Below, in pieces: positions 34,096 through 44,600 of a stretch of 64,000 nucleotides of DNA. The DNA lies in contig KL647324.1 in the NCBI GenBank assembly GCA_000727475.1, positions 631,267 to 695,266 of the forward strand, written 5' to 3'. How positions within the stretch are numbered: the first letter of the stretch is position 1; each line of letters opens with the position of its first letter. The position numbers were made by a program, and so were the translations under genes. Origin of the DNA: Sarcocystis neurona (Eukaryota > Apicomplexa > Conoidasida > Eucoccidiorida > Sarcocystidae). A model generated the notes under the pieces. That model was not told the origin of the DNA. It ran no database searches and was given only the letters and a program-made list of their open reading frames with translations.

Positions 34096-34543
34096 CGAGA
34101 ACACACCTCAATAAAACGACAGCACTACGCCGTACAGCGACAACAGTACCATCTTCTACAGCAGGCCACCGTGTCGCACCAGCAGCGGGAGCGCAACCGG
34201 GTGCAGCAGCAACTGTACAATGAATCTAGCAGCTTATTTTAGAACGCCAGCTGCGTAAACTATGTTTCAGCGTGAGCAGCAGCATGCCCTTCAGTATCAG
34301 CACACAGCAACGGCAGGACCAAAACAGGTAGTTTCGAAAAGCGGTAGACCAGTGGACACTGCAGCAGAAACACACGCCCCAGCTGCATCTCAAGCAAAGA
34401 TAACACGGCAGTGATTCATCGTACAGTTGCTGCTGCATCCGTTTGCGCTCCCGCTGCTGGTGCGACACGGTGGCCTGCTGTAGAAGATGGTACTGCTGTC
34501 GCTGTACGGCGTAGTGCTTTTGTTTTATTGAGGTGTGTTCTCG
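34096..34543. repeat. Inverted repeat with 131-bp arms
   Basis: The left arm 34096-34226 is the reverse complement of 34413-34543 with only a handful of mismatches, separated by 186 bases. Both arms show the CACCTCAATAAAAC end and the GATTCAT/ATGAATC inner end. Confidence 0.95.
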
Positions 34544-34615
34544 CACGGTAGATCAGTGGACACTGCAGCAGAAGCACACGCCCGAGCTGCATCTCAAGCA
34601 AATATAACGCGGCAG
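34342..34615. repeat. Pair of 70-bp direct repeats flanking the right inverted-repeat arm
   Basis: 34342-34411 and 34546-34615 both begin CGGTAGA(C/T)CAGTGGACAC and end in CGGCAG. They abut the right arm with 1-2 bases of spacing on each side. Confidence 0.93.
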
Positions 34616-35047
34616 GGCATCTGAAAAAGAAAATGGAGGCCTTCCCCTGCAAATAAGGCATCGAGAGAGGCGGGTGGTGATTTTGTTTTGCTCGCATTCC
34701 GTGAATGCCGTCTGTCACATCTGCAGTTTATACATCAGGAAATTTCTGCCGCGTGCAAAATTTGAGAGGAAGCATGTAGGCGTACTGGAGTAAATGTGCG
34801 TACAGCTGATTGTACTCCCACGAAGATGCTTGCGAGCCTGTGAGACGTACTGCAGAGGTCCCACACTTGTATACGTTCGTTCTCCTTGTGAGGACAGATG
34901 TCGACACACATGCACGCAGAAACGGGTAGAATCATGTGGTTGTATAGATGTGTGTATCTGCAGGTGCGTACCTGTGTACGTACAGAGAGATACACACGCG
35001 TAGGCAGATACGTAATAGCATATATGTTTGTAAATATATATATATAT

Positions 35048-35078
<31 letters not shown>

Positions 35079-35099
35079 CACGTGTACTCAGATACAAAA

Positions 35100-37650
35100 G
35101 CCGTACGTTTTTGTGCACACAGTTGCACACACACATATGACATAGCAACGGTTTCGTGTGTTTTCTCCGAAATATTTATTGAGTTTTCGGCGCCGTGCCG
35201 AGTCACTCCGCAGCTTACCCCACTGTGTAAGGGCAGTGCTTCTCAGGTGGTGACGAAGGCGACAGCATATACTGCCTACGCATTACGCATGTGGGGTCCA
35301 AAACACCTCCCTTCTGACACTTACTTCTGATGTGGATGTGCACACGCTTTCCTACACGATTACACATGCGTGTTTCCTTCCACTTATATATCCGCATAAA
35401 AAATGGTGACGCATATTTTACGACTAAACCCTAGTGAACAAAAAATAGTGAGGAAATACAATTCCACGCTTTCCGGTGCAGACTCGTTACGTCGTCGGAG
35501 GACTTTGTGCGGGAAAGAAAATCAATTTGACTTGGGAGCGCTATCTCATGGACATGATGGCAACCGTATACGTTTACACATGACTCGCCTCGGTGGACAC
35601 GTAGACACCGAGGCATACGCAGGTGTAAGGCAAGACAGTGGAAGAAAAGTGAATTCAAGTCCAACCAGGTGAGTACACTTATGGATACATCGATGCATGT
35701 GTATATATGTGTTTATATATCGTCTCTTGACGTGCTGTTGACAGGTCGTCTATGATCACGCACGTAAACGTTAATCTGCGCAAACACGCTCATACGAAAG
35801 AAGCAAAAATCTATACACAAACACACGTATATAAATAGATACGTACAGCTCCGACGACTCTGCCAAGTGTCACCGCACCTCTACAACCTTACGCGCCCAG
35901 ACAGCCTCATATTGCTGCGCCTGCCAACCTGCATGTACGCACATCTGTGCAGATATTCAGCAGTTCGCATTCGTATGCGTTGGTTCTAGGTGTAGCTTTG
36001 CTCTTCAAAATATGAAGAACTGCGATGCCGTTGGAGATAGTGGCGCGACGAGTCTCTTGTTGATCGTATTTGGACGATACGTACAGTTCCTTCCACACAC
36101 GTGTGCCAAACGCGCTGCAGAGACCTCCGCTTGTACAAGTGACGGAGAGGCTACCATTCACGTTTGTACGCAGAATGTGGGCGTTCTGTCTCTGTGTCAA
36201 TACACGGGCACAGCTGTAGCACAAGGCAGAAAAGAAGTAACAACTGTGGCATGTCTTTTCCATTTCGAGGAAACCCCCTCCAGAGGCGTTATGTGGAAGC
36301 ATGTGTACCACTCGCCAAAAAAATGCGGGGACACTTTCACTCATGCTGTATGAACAGTTACCACATACAGTGAAAAGCAAAGTATTGGTGTAGGGCAGGC
36401 GTGATAGAGTGTGCATGCATTTTTGCACACGTCGTCTACAGGTGTAGTCTACAGTGTGAAACGGGAGAGTTTGTCCAGCGTGGCTGAGCACGAAGGCGCA
36501 CAGATGTTCGTCCCCCTTGAAGACGCCACTCGCGACTGTGCATTAGGATTGTGTGTGGTCTGCAACCGGAAAAGCACACACCTTTACCGGGTTTTCCTTT
36601 GGCGACGCTACACAGCTACAGCGCACATATCTGGGAGTCAACACTTTTATCAATGTCCGCTGAAGAGAGCTACTTGCAAAAAAGGAGGGTGCGCAGGAAA
36701 TCGTTTCGTCGAGATTTTGCTGCAGGGGAGTTGCTGTCGAAGTCGGATACACTTACACACATTAGGCCGCGAGCTACTCTGTGCGCCTAGAAATTTCTAA
36801 CGAGCGACTTCGCTACGCCGGTGCTGCCACCTCTCCTCGTTCTTGGCTTGCAGACAGCGACACACGCGGAGACGCAGCCTCACATTCATACAGGTAAGTA
36901 TATACATATAGGTACATATATACATGAGAGTGTAAGTATACGGGGATACTCGCATGGTAAAGCTTCTGATGAAAGGTGTGCCTGGGAGAGCGCTGAGGCA
37001 GACAGTGCTGAGGCAGACAGCAACTCCCACCAGCTACGGAGTTACTGAAAATGCTGGCTGAGCTTCGCCCACGTAGAGCGTTGACTGAACACACAGCGGC
37101 ACCTTTTTGTAATGAAATGTGGCCCTGTCTTCAAGTGGTTTCCGCACTCTCACGTCCAGTAGAAACCAGGATAAAACGCATTGCGTGGAACCATGCGCTC
37201 TCAGACGTGTATGTCTTTATGCTCGTTTCCTATCTTCTTTGACGGGCGGAAATGTGTAAATGTGTGACAGGTTTTCTAGACTCAGCTTACGAGAGAAATG
37301 TGTGTATCAACAAGTACCATCTGTGCGTGTCTGGCCCTACAGCCAGACACACGCAGACAGGTGTGCGTACGACAGAATGTTAAACACTGGAATATACGTG
37401 TATCGTGAAGAAGATTTGTCTCTTCATATCTGCCAGCCAGCAGGGCACAAGCGCGCGAGGTCGAGACGTTCCAGAAGTGGTGTTGGTGGGGAAACGCTCC
37501 TTGACATTTGGATACGTAAACAGCTGCGTATTTCTACGGACAACCCTGTCGTAGGACCGTCGCTAGCAAGCAGCTCCTGCGCATTCCCCATCTTCGGTTC
37601 GCGCCGTAGATAATGCGTACGGTTCGTCAGTCTCACAGGCTTACGCGGGA
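35100..37650. other. Repeat-poor island 2
   Basis: Balanced unique sequence with no triplet or TA arrays. The longest frame is 194 codons on the minus strand (35907-36491), Cys/Ser-rich and unrecognised; it is not called as a gene. Confidence 0.55.
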
Positions 37651-38986
37651 GAACTACCCAGCAACATAGACACATACGTATATGTACTACGATCACTATA
37701 TACGTATGTGTATATATTCCATATACGTGTGTAAGAGTCGGTTAAGTCACCAGCTGAAAAACATCTGTATTCACGCGCTTGCGCGGAAAACACAGAACGT
37801 ATCCATCCATATATGTATGCATATGAATGTACGTACGACGCAGATATACGTGTACACACAGGTGTACACGGATAAAGTGACGGCGGACGTATTGGTACAC
37901 AGTTACAATTCATACATATACTATACATATATGTACATACACAACACACACATGTATATTTATGTACGTACACGTAAGGATTGAATAAAATGTACGGATT
38001 TAGGAGGACGGAATAGATACATAGCCGTACGTGCGTACATACGTTCTTGTGCGAGATTCTGTGCCCATACGCAGACACACTCACAGATCGATACGCGAGC
38101 GTTTTGCTGCTCGGACCTCCCCGTTGGAGAAGAGGGAGTACTGAAGTCCAGCAGATTTTCAAAGCTCTACGCCGTTCCACCGAGTACGAAGGGCACACAG
38201 ACCTACTAACGAATTTCTACACGCATGCGTTCAAGCGATCCCGTACTCACGTGTCTCTGCTCTCGGAGTTCTGCACAGCGTTCACCTACTTACGCGGATC
38301 TCGCTACACGTGCTACACATCCGTACCCGGCGACCGACACGCACATATTAATGTGTCCCAGCAAAGAAGAACTCTCGGGGAAGTCTGCACAAGTGCATAT
38401 ATATATATATATGTATATGTACATGCGCAGTTATTTATATATGTATATATTTTCTATGGACAGACACACACGCACACCGATGCAGACTGGCACGGACCCG
38501 AGTCCTTGATTTGTTCTCCGTCTCCTCAAACACGAATATACACGAATATACATATATACATATATGTATGTATCTGCTACTGTATCAATAGATGCTGATG
38601 GATATTCCCCACTACTCTCTTCACGTCCGTATATATCACTACGTTCACTTATATATATATATATATATATATATGGACTTCACTTGTTCTTGTGTACAGA
38701 GAGGGACGCCACATGCGCACATCCAGCTGTACTCGTCAGACCCCGTGTAGACATGCTGTCCCCCTATATATTTCTTTACTGCACGGCATATATATACATG
38801 TAGGTGCGAATGTGTGTACAGTTGCGAGTGCATGTATCCGGCCGGGTGTAGGTCTCTCTCGTTACGTACGTATTAGTACTTGCCGCTTCCGTATATTAGT
38901 GTTGCTTCGCAGGGCCGTCACGGCCCCGGCGGTAGTTACTTTGACCTAACAAGAGAGAAACAGAGACGGAGGGAGAACAACGCGTT

Positions 38987-41611
38987 TCACGCAGAATTTT
39001 CTGCGGAGACGCCCGTCGCAGCTTTGCAGTGGTAAGCGTGTGCTGCTGCACGGTAGCTGCTTCCTTTCCGGTGGTGCTGTGGCTGGCGTTTTTTCCTCGG
39101 AGAAGTTCCGCCTGTCTTTGCCTCAGGCCGGGGACGGTCGCCTTCTTCTGTTGTTTCTCTCTTCTCCTCACCTTCTTCTCTGCCACCTCCCCCCGTCCCT
39201 CCGCTGCTGCGGCTGCTGCTGCTGCAGTCCGCCTGTCCCACTCCGTAGTTCCTGCGCGCTGCAAGGGCAGCTCGAGCTGCGCGTGGCTGCGGCTCGCTGA
39301 ACAGCAACAGCAGCACTAAGACTATGAAGGCTGCCGTGCAGAAATACGCAGCAGCGACGCCGCATTTCATGACCAGCCGCAGCGTCGACTCTTCATCTTC
39401 TTCCTCCTCTGGTCCTTTTGCTGACCCTCCTCTTGCTGTTGCGCCTCCTCCTCTTTCTCCTCCTATTCCTGCACCGTTATGAAGTCCATCACTGCTAGCC
39501 GTCGCCACGTCCTCTCCTGGTTCTCCCCCGCTGTTGCCTGTTGTCTCGGCACGCCTGTTCCACTGCTGCTGCTCCGCCTCTCTGATTCTGTTGCTGCTGC
39601 TGTGGCTGCTCGCTATCTCGCTCGAATACGTACCCACACCGCGGTCTCCGGGAAAGCCTGAGCTAGTTCCCCAACCCACCAGCACGCCTACAGCACATCC
39701 TGCAAGCCCTACCACTAGAATCAGCAGAAAATTCAACGGAGACGACGCCGCCGCGTCTCCCGTCTTGCTGCTGCTGTTCCTTTTGCCGCGGTCGGGCTGC
39801 CACAGCGCCTTCGTCTCGCCTGCGTCACTCGCGTCAAGCGTCTTGTCCCCCAGTCCTCCCCCCTCCACGCCGTTGTTCGTGGATACGGCAGCAGCAGCAG
39901 CACCCCCTGCAGCAGCAGGAGTAGCACCCGCAGCAACGGCACGGCCAGGAGCAGCACCAGAGGCAGCACCAGCAGGAGCACCACTACCTGGAGCAGCACT
40001 AGTAGCAACGCCAGCAGCGCCAGGAGTAGCGGCAGCGTCAGGAGCACCACCTAAATTACGGGACGCAACAGTAGCAGCAGGAGCAAGAGCATTACCAGTT
40101 GAAGCACCAGCGTCAGCAGTCGTACCAACTCCGGAAGCGGCCCCAGCAGCAGCACCAGGGCTTCCGCCGGGCCGCGGTTTCATTACTTCACGCTTTGCTT
40201 CTGCTGCTGACCTGTTGACTCCCCCTGCCACACTGCTGCTCCCTCCTCGTTCTGCAATAACAACACACCCACTTTCCACCTCTGCTGCACTCCCACTCAC
40301 ACTTCCCTTTTCACGTCTCCGCTGCTGCTCTGTCTCCTTCTGCTGGTGCTGCTGCTTGTGCCGCTGCTGCTGTTGCTGCTGATCACGCTGCTGTTGCTGC
40401 TGATAAGGCCGCTGTCGCTGCTGTCCAGGCTGCTGCTGCTGTCCAGGCTGCTGTTGCTGCTGTCCAGGCTGCTGTTGCTGCTGTCCACGCTGCTGTTGCT
40501 GCTGTCCAGGCTGCTGTTGCAGCTGTCCAGGCTGCTGTTGCTGCTGTCCAGGCTGCTGTTGCAGCTTTCCAGGCTGCTGTTGCAGCTGTCCAGGCTGCTG
40601 TTGCTGCTGTCCAGCCTGGTGCTGCTGCTGCATCGGCTTCTGTTGCTGCAGCTTCTGCTGCTGCTGTCGTACGCCATGGGCCTGCTGGTTGGTAACTTGA
40701 GCACGCGCTCCTGCGTCCCCGTCTTCCTTGGTGGGTTCGGCGGGCTGACGCCCCTCTGCAGTAGCAGCCTTCGCTGTGCTGCTGCAAGCGGCGCCGCCGG
40801 ACTCCCCTGGTTCCGTCGCACCCCTTCCTGGAGGGACATCAGCGGCAGCAGCACCAGCGGCCTTGCGACATGAACTCGTTGCCAGTTTTTCGTCCTTTTC
40901 CGTCGTCTCCGCTTCTCCTCCTCCACCTTTTCCTTCTTCTTTGCTGCTGCTGTGGCCAGCACCACTAGCGACAGTGCTGCTCGTGCTGGAGCGACTGCTG
41001 CTGCTGCTGCTGTTGGAATTTCCGCCACTGCGGTGGTGGTGGCTGCTGTCGAGGCCACTGCTGCTGCCGCTGCTGCCGAGTTTGTCGGTAAACCCTGCCG
41101 TCCCTCGCCGACCTTCTTCGACTGCACCGTCAAGAAGAAGCAGCTCTTGCTTCACAGCAGCAGCAGCAGCACTCGTCGCTGCCACCTGTGGGCTTGCTGC
41201 TGTGTTTCTTCCTGCTGTTTCGGCTCTGTCACCCCGTTCTGTCTTTTCTTCAAATGAGGGCCCCTCCGCCTCTGGCGCGGCTGCAGGAGAGTGTGCTGTC
41301 CGCCTTGCTGTCCTCGCAGGCACCACTGCAGCACCAGCAGCCGCTCGCATTCCACCAGCCCCCGCTTCCTCTGCTGACTGCGCCCAAGACACCCTCTCCC
41401 CTTCCGTAAGCGGCAACACTGCGTCTGCCTTCCCGCAGTCGCCTCCTGCTCCTCCCCCTCCTTTCTCTTGCTGCTGCTGCTGCTCCTCACGAACGTCCGA
41501 ACTCTCGTCCTTCTGGTGCTCTCCGCTGTTGCTGTTCGCTTCTTCTTTGCTGCCGTCTTGATGAAGCATTGCGCGGTATGCCTTTGCCGAACGCATTCTG
41601 TACCGCTTGAT
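38987..41611 (-). CDS. TPR protein terminal exon 11: low-complexity tail with two membrane segments
   Basis: 874 codons then stop; acceptor TGTGCAG. It opens IKRYRMRSAKAYRAMLHQDG, the basic end of a TPR helix bundle, and becomes Gly/Ser/Ala/Gln/Glu-rich. A 21-nt unit repeated at 40430-40618 encodes PGQQQQQ or near variants. Hydrophobic segments LNFLLILVVGLAGCAVGVLV (plus-strand span about 39670-39735) and AAAYFCTAAFIVLVLLLLF (about 39305-39365) are predicted transmembrane helices. The open frame is uninterrupted, but internal introns cannot be excluded in repeats of this kind. Confidence 0.75.
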   Translation of the reverse strand: MKRYRMRSAKAYRAMLHQDGSKEEANSNSGEHQKDESSDVREEQQQQQEKGGGGAGGDCGKADAVLPLTEGERVSWAQSAEEAGAGGMRAAAGAAVVPARTARRTAHSPAAAPEAEGPSFEEKTERGDRAETAGRNTAASPQVAATSAAAAAVKQELLLLDGAVEEGRRGTAGFTDKLGSSGSSSGLDSSHHHRSGGNSNSSSSSSRSSTSSTVASGAGHSSSKEEGKGGGGEAETTEKDEKLATSSCRKAAGAAAADVPPGRGATEPGESGGAACSSTAKAATAEGRQPAEPTKEDGDAGARAQVTNQQAHGVRQQQQKLQQQKPMQQQHQAGQQQQQPGQLQQQPGKLQQQPGQQQQQPGQLQQQPGQQQQQRGQQQQQPGQQQQQPGQQQQPGQQRQRPYQQQQQRDQQQQQQRHKQQHQQKETEQQRRREKGSVSGSAAEVESGCVVIAERGGSSSVAGGVNRSAAEAKREVMKPRPGGSPGAAAGAASGVGTTADAGASTGNALAPAATVASRNLGGAPDAAATPGAAGVATSAAPGSGAPAGAASGAAPGRAVAAGATPAAAGGAAAAAVSTNNGVEGGGLGDKTLDASDAGETKALWQPDRGKRNSSSKTGDAAASSPLNFLLILVVGLAGCAVGVLVGWGTSSGFPGDRGVGTYSSEIASSHSSSNRIREAEQQQWNRRAETTGNSGGEPGEDVATASSDGLHNGAGIGGERGGGATARGGSAKGPEEEEDEESTLRLVMKCGVAAAYFCTAAFIVLVLLLLFSEPQPRAARAALAARRNYGVGQADCSSSSRSSGGTGGGGREEGEEKRETTEEGDRPRPEAKTGGTSPRKKRQPQHHRKGSSYRAAAHAYHCKAATGVSAENSA

Positions 41612-44600
41612 CTGCACACAAGCGGCAGCACCACCAGTTGCAACAGCAGCAGCCAAAGAAACCAGTGTCAGCAACTAGCGACAGCAGCAGCGACAACAAG
41701 CGTCTGCCCAGCAGTGGTGCTGCAGCGACAACAGAAACAGCAGTAGTCGCAGCACCAGCAGCAGCAAAACGCAGGCCCCCTCCACCAGCAGCAGCAGCAA
41801 CAGCCGGAGCCTCGCAGTAGAAGCAGCAGCAAACCCCAGCAGCTGTGCGCCGGCGGCAGCAGTGGCTGAGACGGCAGACAAGGAAGCAGCACGTTTAAGC
41901 GAGGGCCAGCAGCAACAGGAGTAGCGACGAAAAATCCTCCGCCCCTCTGTCGTAGCAGCAGGACATGGCGGTCTATAGCAGCACCAGCCAGCAAGAATGC
42001 AGCACCTAGCAGTACGGCTGTCCACTGGAGCAGGAAAAGTCGCCACAGAACCACCAGCAACAGAAGCAGCACCGGCTGCAAGACACACACGTCCGCAAGA
42101 AAAGCGACGCAGCAGCAGCGGCAGAAAGGGCAGTCGCAGCGACTGCAGCAGCACCGTCAGCAGGAGCTGCAGCAATAGCACACAGCAGCTTCGGTAACAA
42201 ACAGCAGCTGGTGCAGCCAACAGCAGCTGGTGCAGCCAACAGCAGCTGGTGCAGCCAACAGCAGCTGGAGCAGCCAAAAGCAGCTGGAGCGGTCAACAGC
42301 AGCAACAACCGACTGCAGCCGCAGCACCAAGCAGATGCTGCAGCAACGAACAGCAGCTGCAGCAACAGCAAGCTGCTGTAGCCCACAACAGGGAATGCAG
42401 CAGCAAACGGCAAACGCAGCAGCAAGCAGCAAATGCAGCAGCACGCAGCAACTGCAGCAAAGAAGCAGTCACTATGGCAGTGTCAATGAAGAGAAGGGTG
42501 AAAGATTAAAGGAATGAGCAACTGACCTTTTCGCGCAGCAGCTGCAGAGCGTCGCGAATTTCTTTGCTGCGAGGGTCACGAGCGTGTGCTTCCATCAAAT
42601 CCTGCAACATACGTCACCGCATCAAACGATTGCCCTTGCAGCGCTGGATATACTTACATACAAATATGTATATATATATACACACCCACAGTGCTGTAAA
42701 AATACATATATATATATATATGTAAATAGCGCTGTAAATTTATACATATATATATATGTATATCTACATAGCCAAACTGCTGTAAATACTTATATATATA
42801 TATATACACATACATACGTACCCACCCTGTTGTAAACATATATATATATATATATGTATACATATTTATACCTAGAACACTGTAAATGTATACGTATATG
42901 TACATATATATATATATACCTACAATGCTGTAAATGTAAACATATATATATATATCTACAGTGCTGTAGATGTGTACACATATATATACCTACACTACAA
43001 AATAAATCAGTTGCGTCCGTTCGCTAGTCTCTGTAGTTAGAAACAAAATTTTTCTTTTCCTGTTTCCAGATATACATGCATATCATTCGCCCGACCTCCT
43101 TGCCCGTACACATATTGCCGTAGACACACACCCATATATACACACATACGTGCACTCGCACATATGTATACAGATACACGCGAGGTTACATATTTAAATA
43201 TTCATACAAATATGCTAGTTATACATAAGCAAGTATACATATATGCATTAGGATATATATATATATAGATATGTATACATGTATACCAGTTCTCCATTCA
43301 CAAATATACGCGTTTGATACGCATTTACCGTATATTTACAAATGGACTGATTCGCGAGCTTCTGCATTTATATTCGTAAGTCCTTTCTACATATGTGTCC
43401 ATACAATTTTGTATATATTCACAAACAAACGTAAGTATACACATATCTGTTATATATTCACAAAGACCTATTTCTTTTCGCCCCGGATTCATGTCTCTCA
43501 TTCATCGATCCTGTACGCTACACCTCGCTACTCTAGTGGCCTCCCACTTAAAACCAAGAGTGATACACGTGTATATCTGCGTGAGTACTGCCGTCGTCAG
43601 GGGGTTCTGGACCGTCAGCAGGCCTCTCATTTTTCCGTCGTTTGCACATGCGCAGGACAGGAATTCCACGCGAATGTGACCGATGGTGATGCACCGTCCC
43701 TACGAGGCTGCAGACCTCTGCGGAAGGGCTGCAGAGCTGAAAAAGAGAAGGTGTACTCCGCTATCACCATACGACGGACGACATAACCCACCACCACCAC
43801 CTGCACAAAGCCATCCTCGAGGAGCAGTGGAACAACCTGCTCACCCCACCGCGTACACTTACAGACACAGGCGTTACACCAGTGTCTAGCCAATGAAGTC
43901 CATATTCAGCGAGGTGGCGGTGTACACCTGTGTCTCTATGAAAGAGGCGACGTCACGAGACAGAAGTGCTGTCTTTGGAGCCAGGAGAGTATCGGGAAAA
44001 AGTGAAAACGAGAACCTTGGAAAGACCTATACCTACACCTGTTCAGCCAAGTTCGTAAATGCTCACCTACACATACATATATATATATATGTGAAGCATT
44101 CGGGAAAACTATTTCCCTAATAGACAGCGGTGCTGCCTTGGGAAGGGTGCCAGGGGAGTATCAATAAAAAGAAAAAAGTAGATCCTTGTACACATATATT
44201 CATACGCTCAGCGAACTCTCCATACGTGTAGCTCTACAAATCTGTGTACCGTTAAATACACATGTATTTGTGTGATGCAGTTCGGAGAAAGGTTTTCTCA
44301 TATTTGAGAACACTACTGTGTCTTTGAAAGGGGAGCCAGCAAAGTAACCGTCAAAATAGCGAAGAAGAAATCTAATCCTGTGTAGCGCACGTGCGGCCGC
44401 CTTCCCATTCAATCATCCCTGGTGTAGCTAGCAGTCTTGCTGCCACTTCTGCAGCCACTCCCCACTTTTTGCCAAAGTCACGCAGACAACGAAGATCTGC
44501 GACACTCGTTCTACACCTATGCCTTTTTCTGAGCTCGCCATCGTGACACACAAATACGAGGACGGCTTCTTCCTTTTTCTTTTCTCTGTCTCGCGACCTC

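Larger units (their letters stand above)
31382..38986. other. Intergenic region between ERC 5' end and TPR gene 3' end
   Basis: Holds purine-rich sequence at 31640-32110, CAG-rich interrupted triplets at about 32190-34230, the compound repeat at 34096-34615, a TA/GA compound at 35032-35075, a repeat-poor island at 35100-37650 and TA/CA blocks at 37680-38680. No gene is called. Confidence 0.55.

Noticed and set aside
35415..35440. Telomere-like CTAAACCCTAG
   Set aside because: A single copy, not a telomeric array; no tandem TTTAGGG is present in the window.
39534..41561. Plus-strand frames of 261-282 codons opposite the TPR gene tail
   Set aside because: They mirror the triplet repeats of exon 11; the minus frame is much longer (874 codons) and continues the TPR helix in phase.
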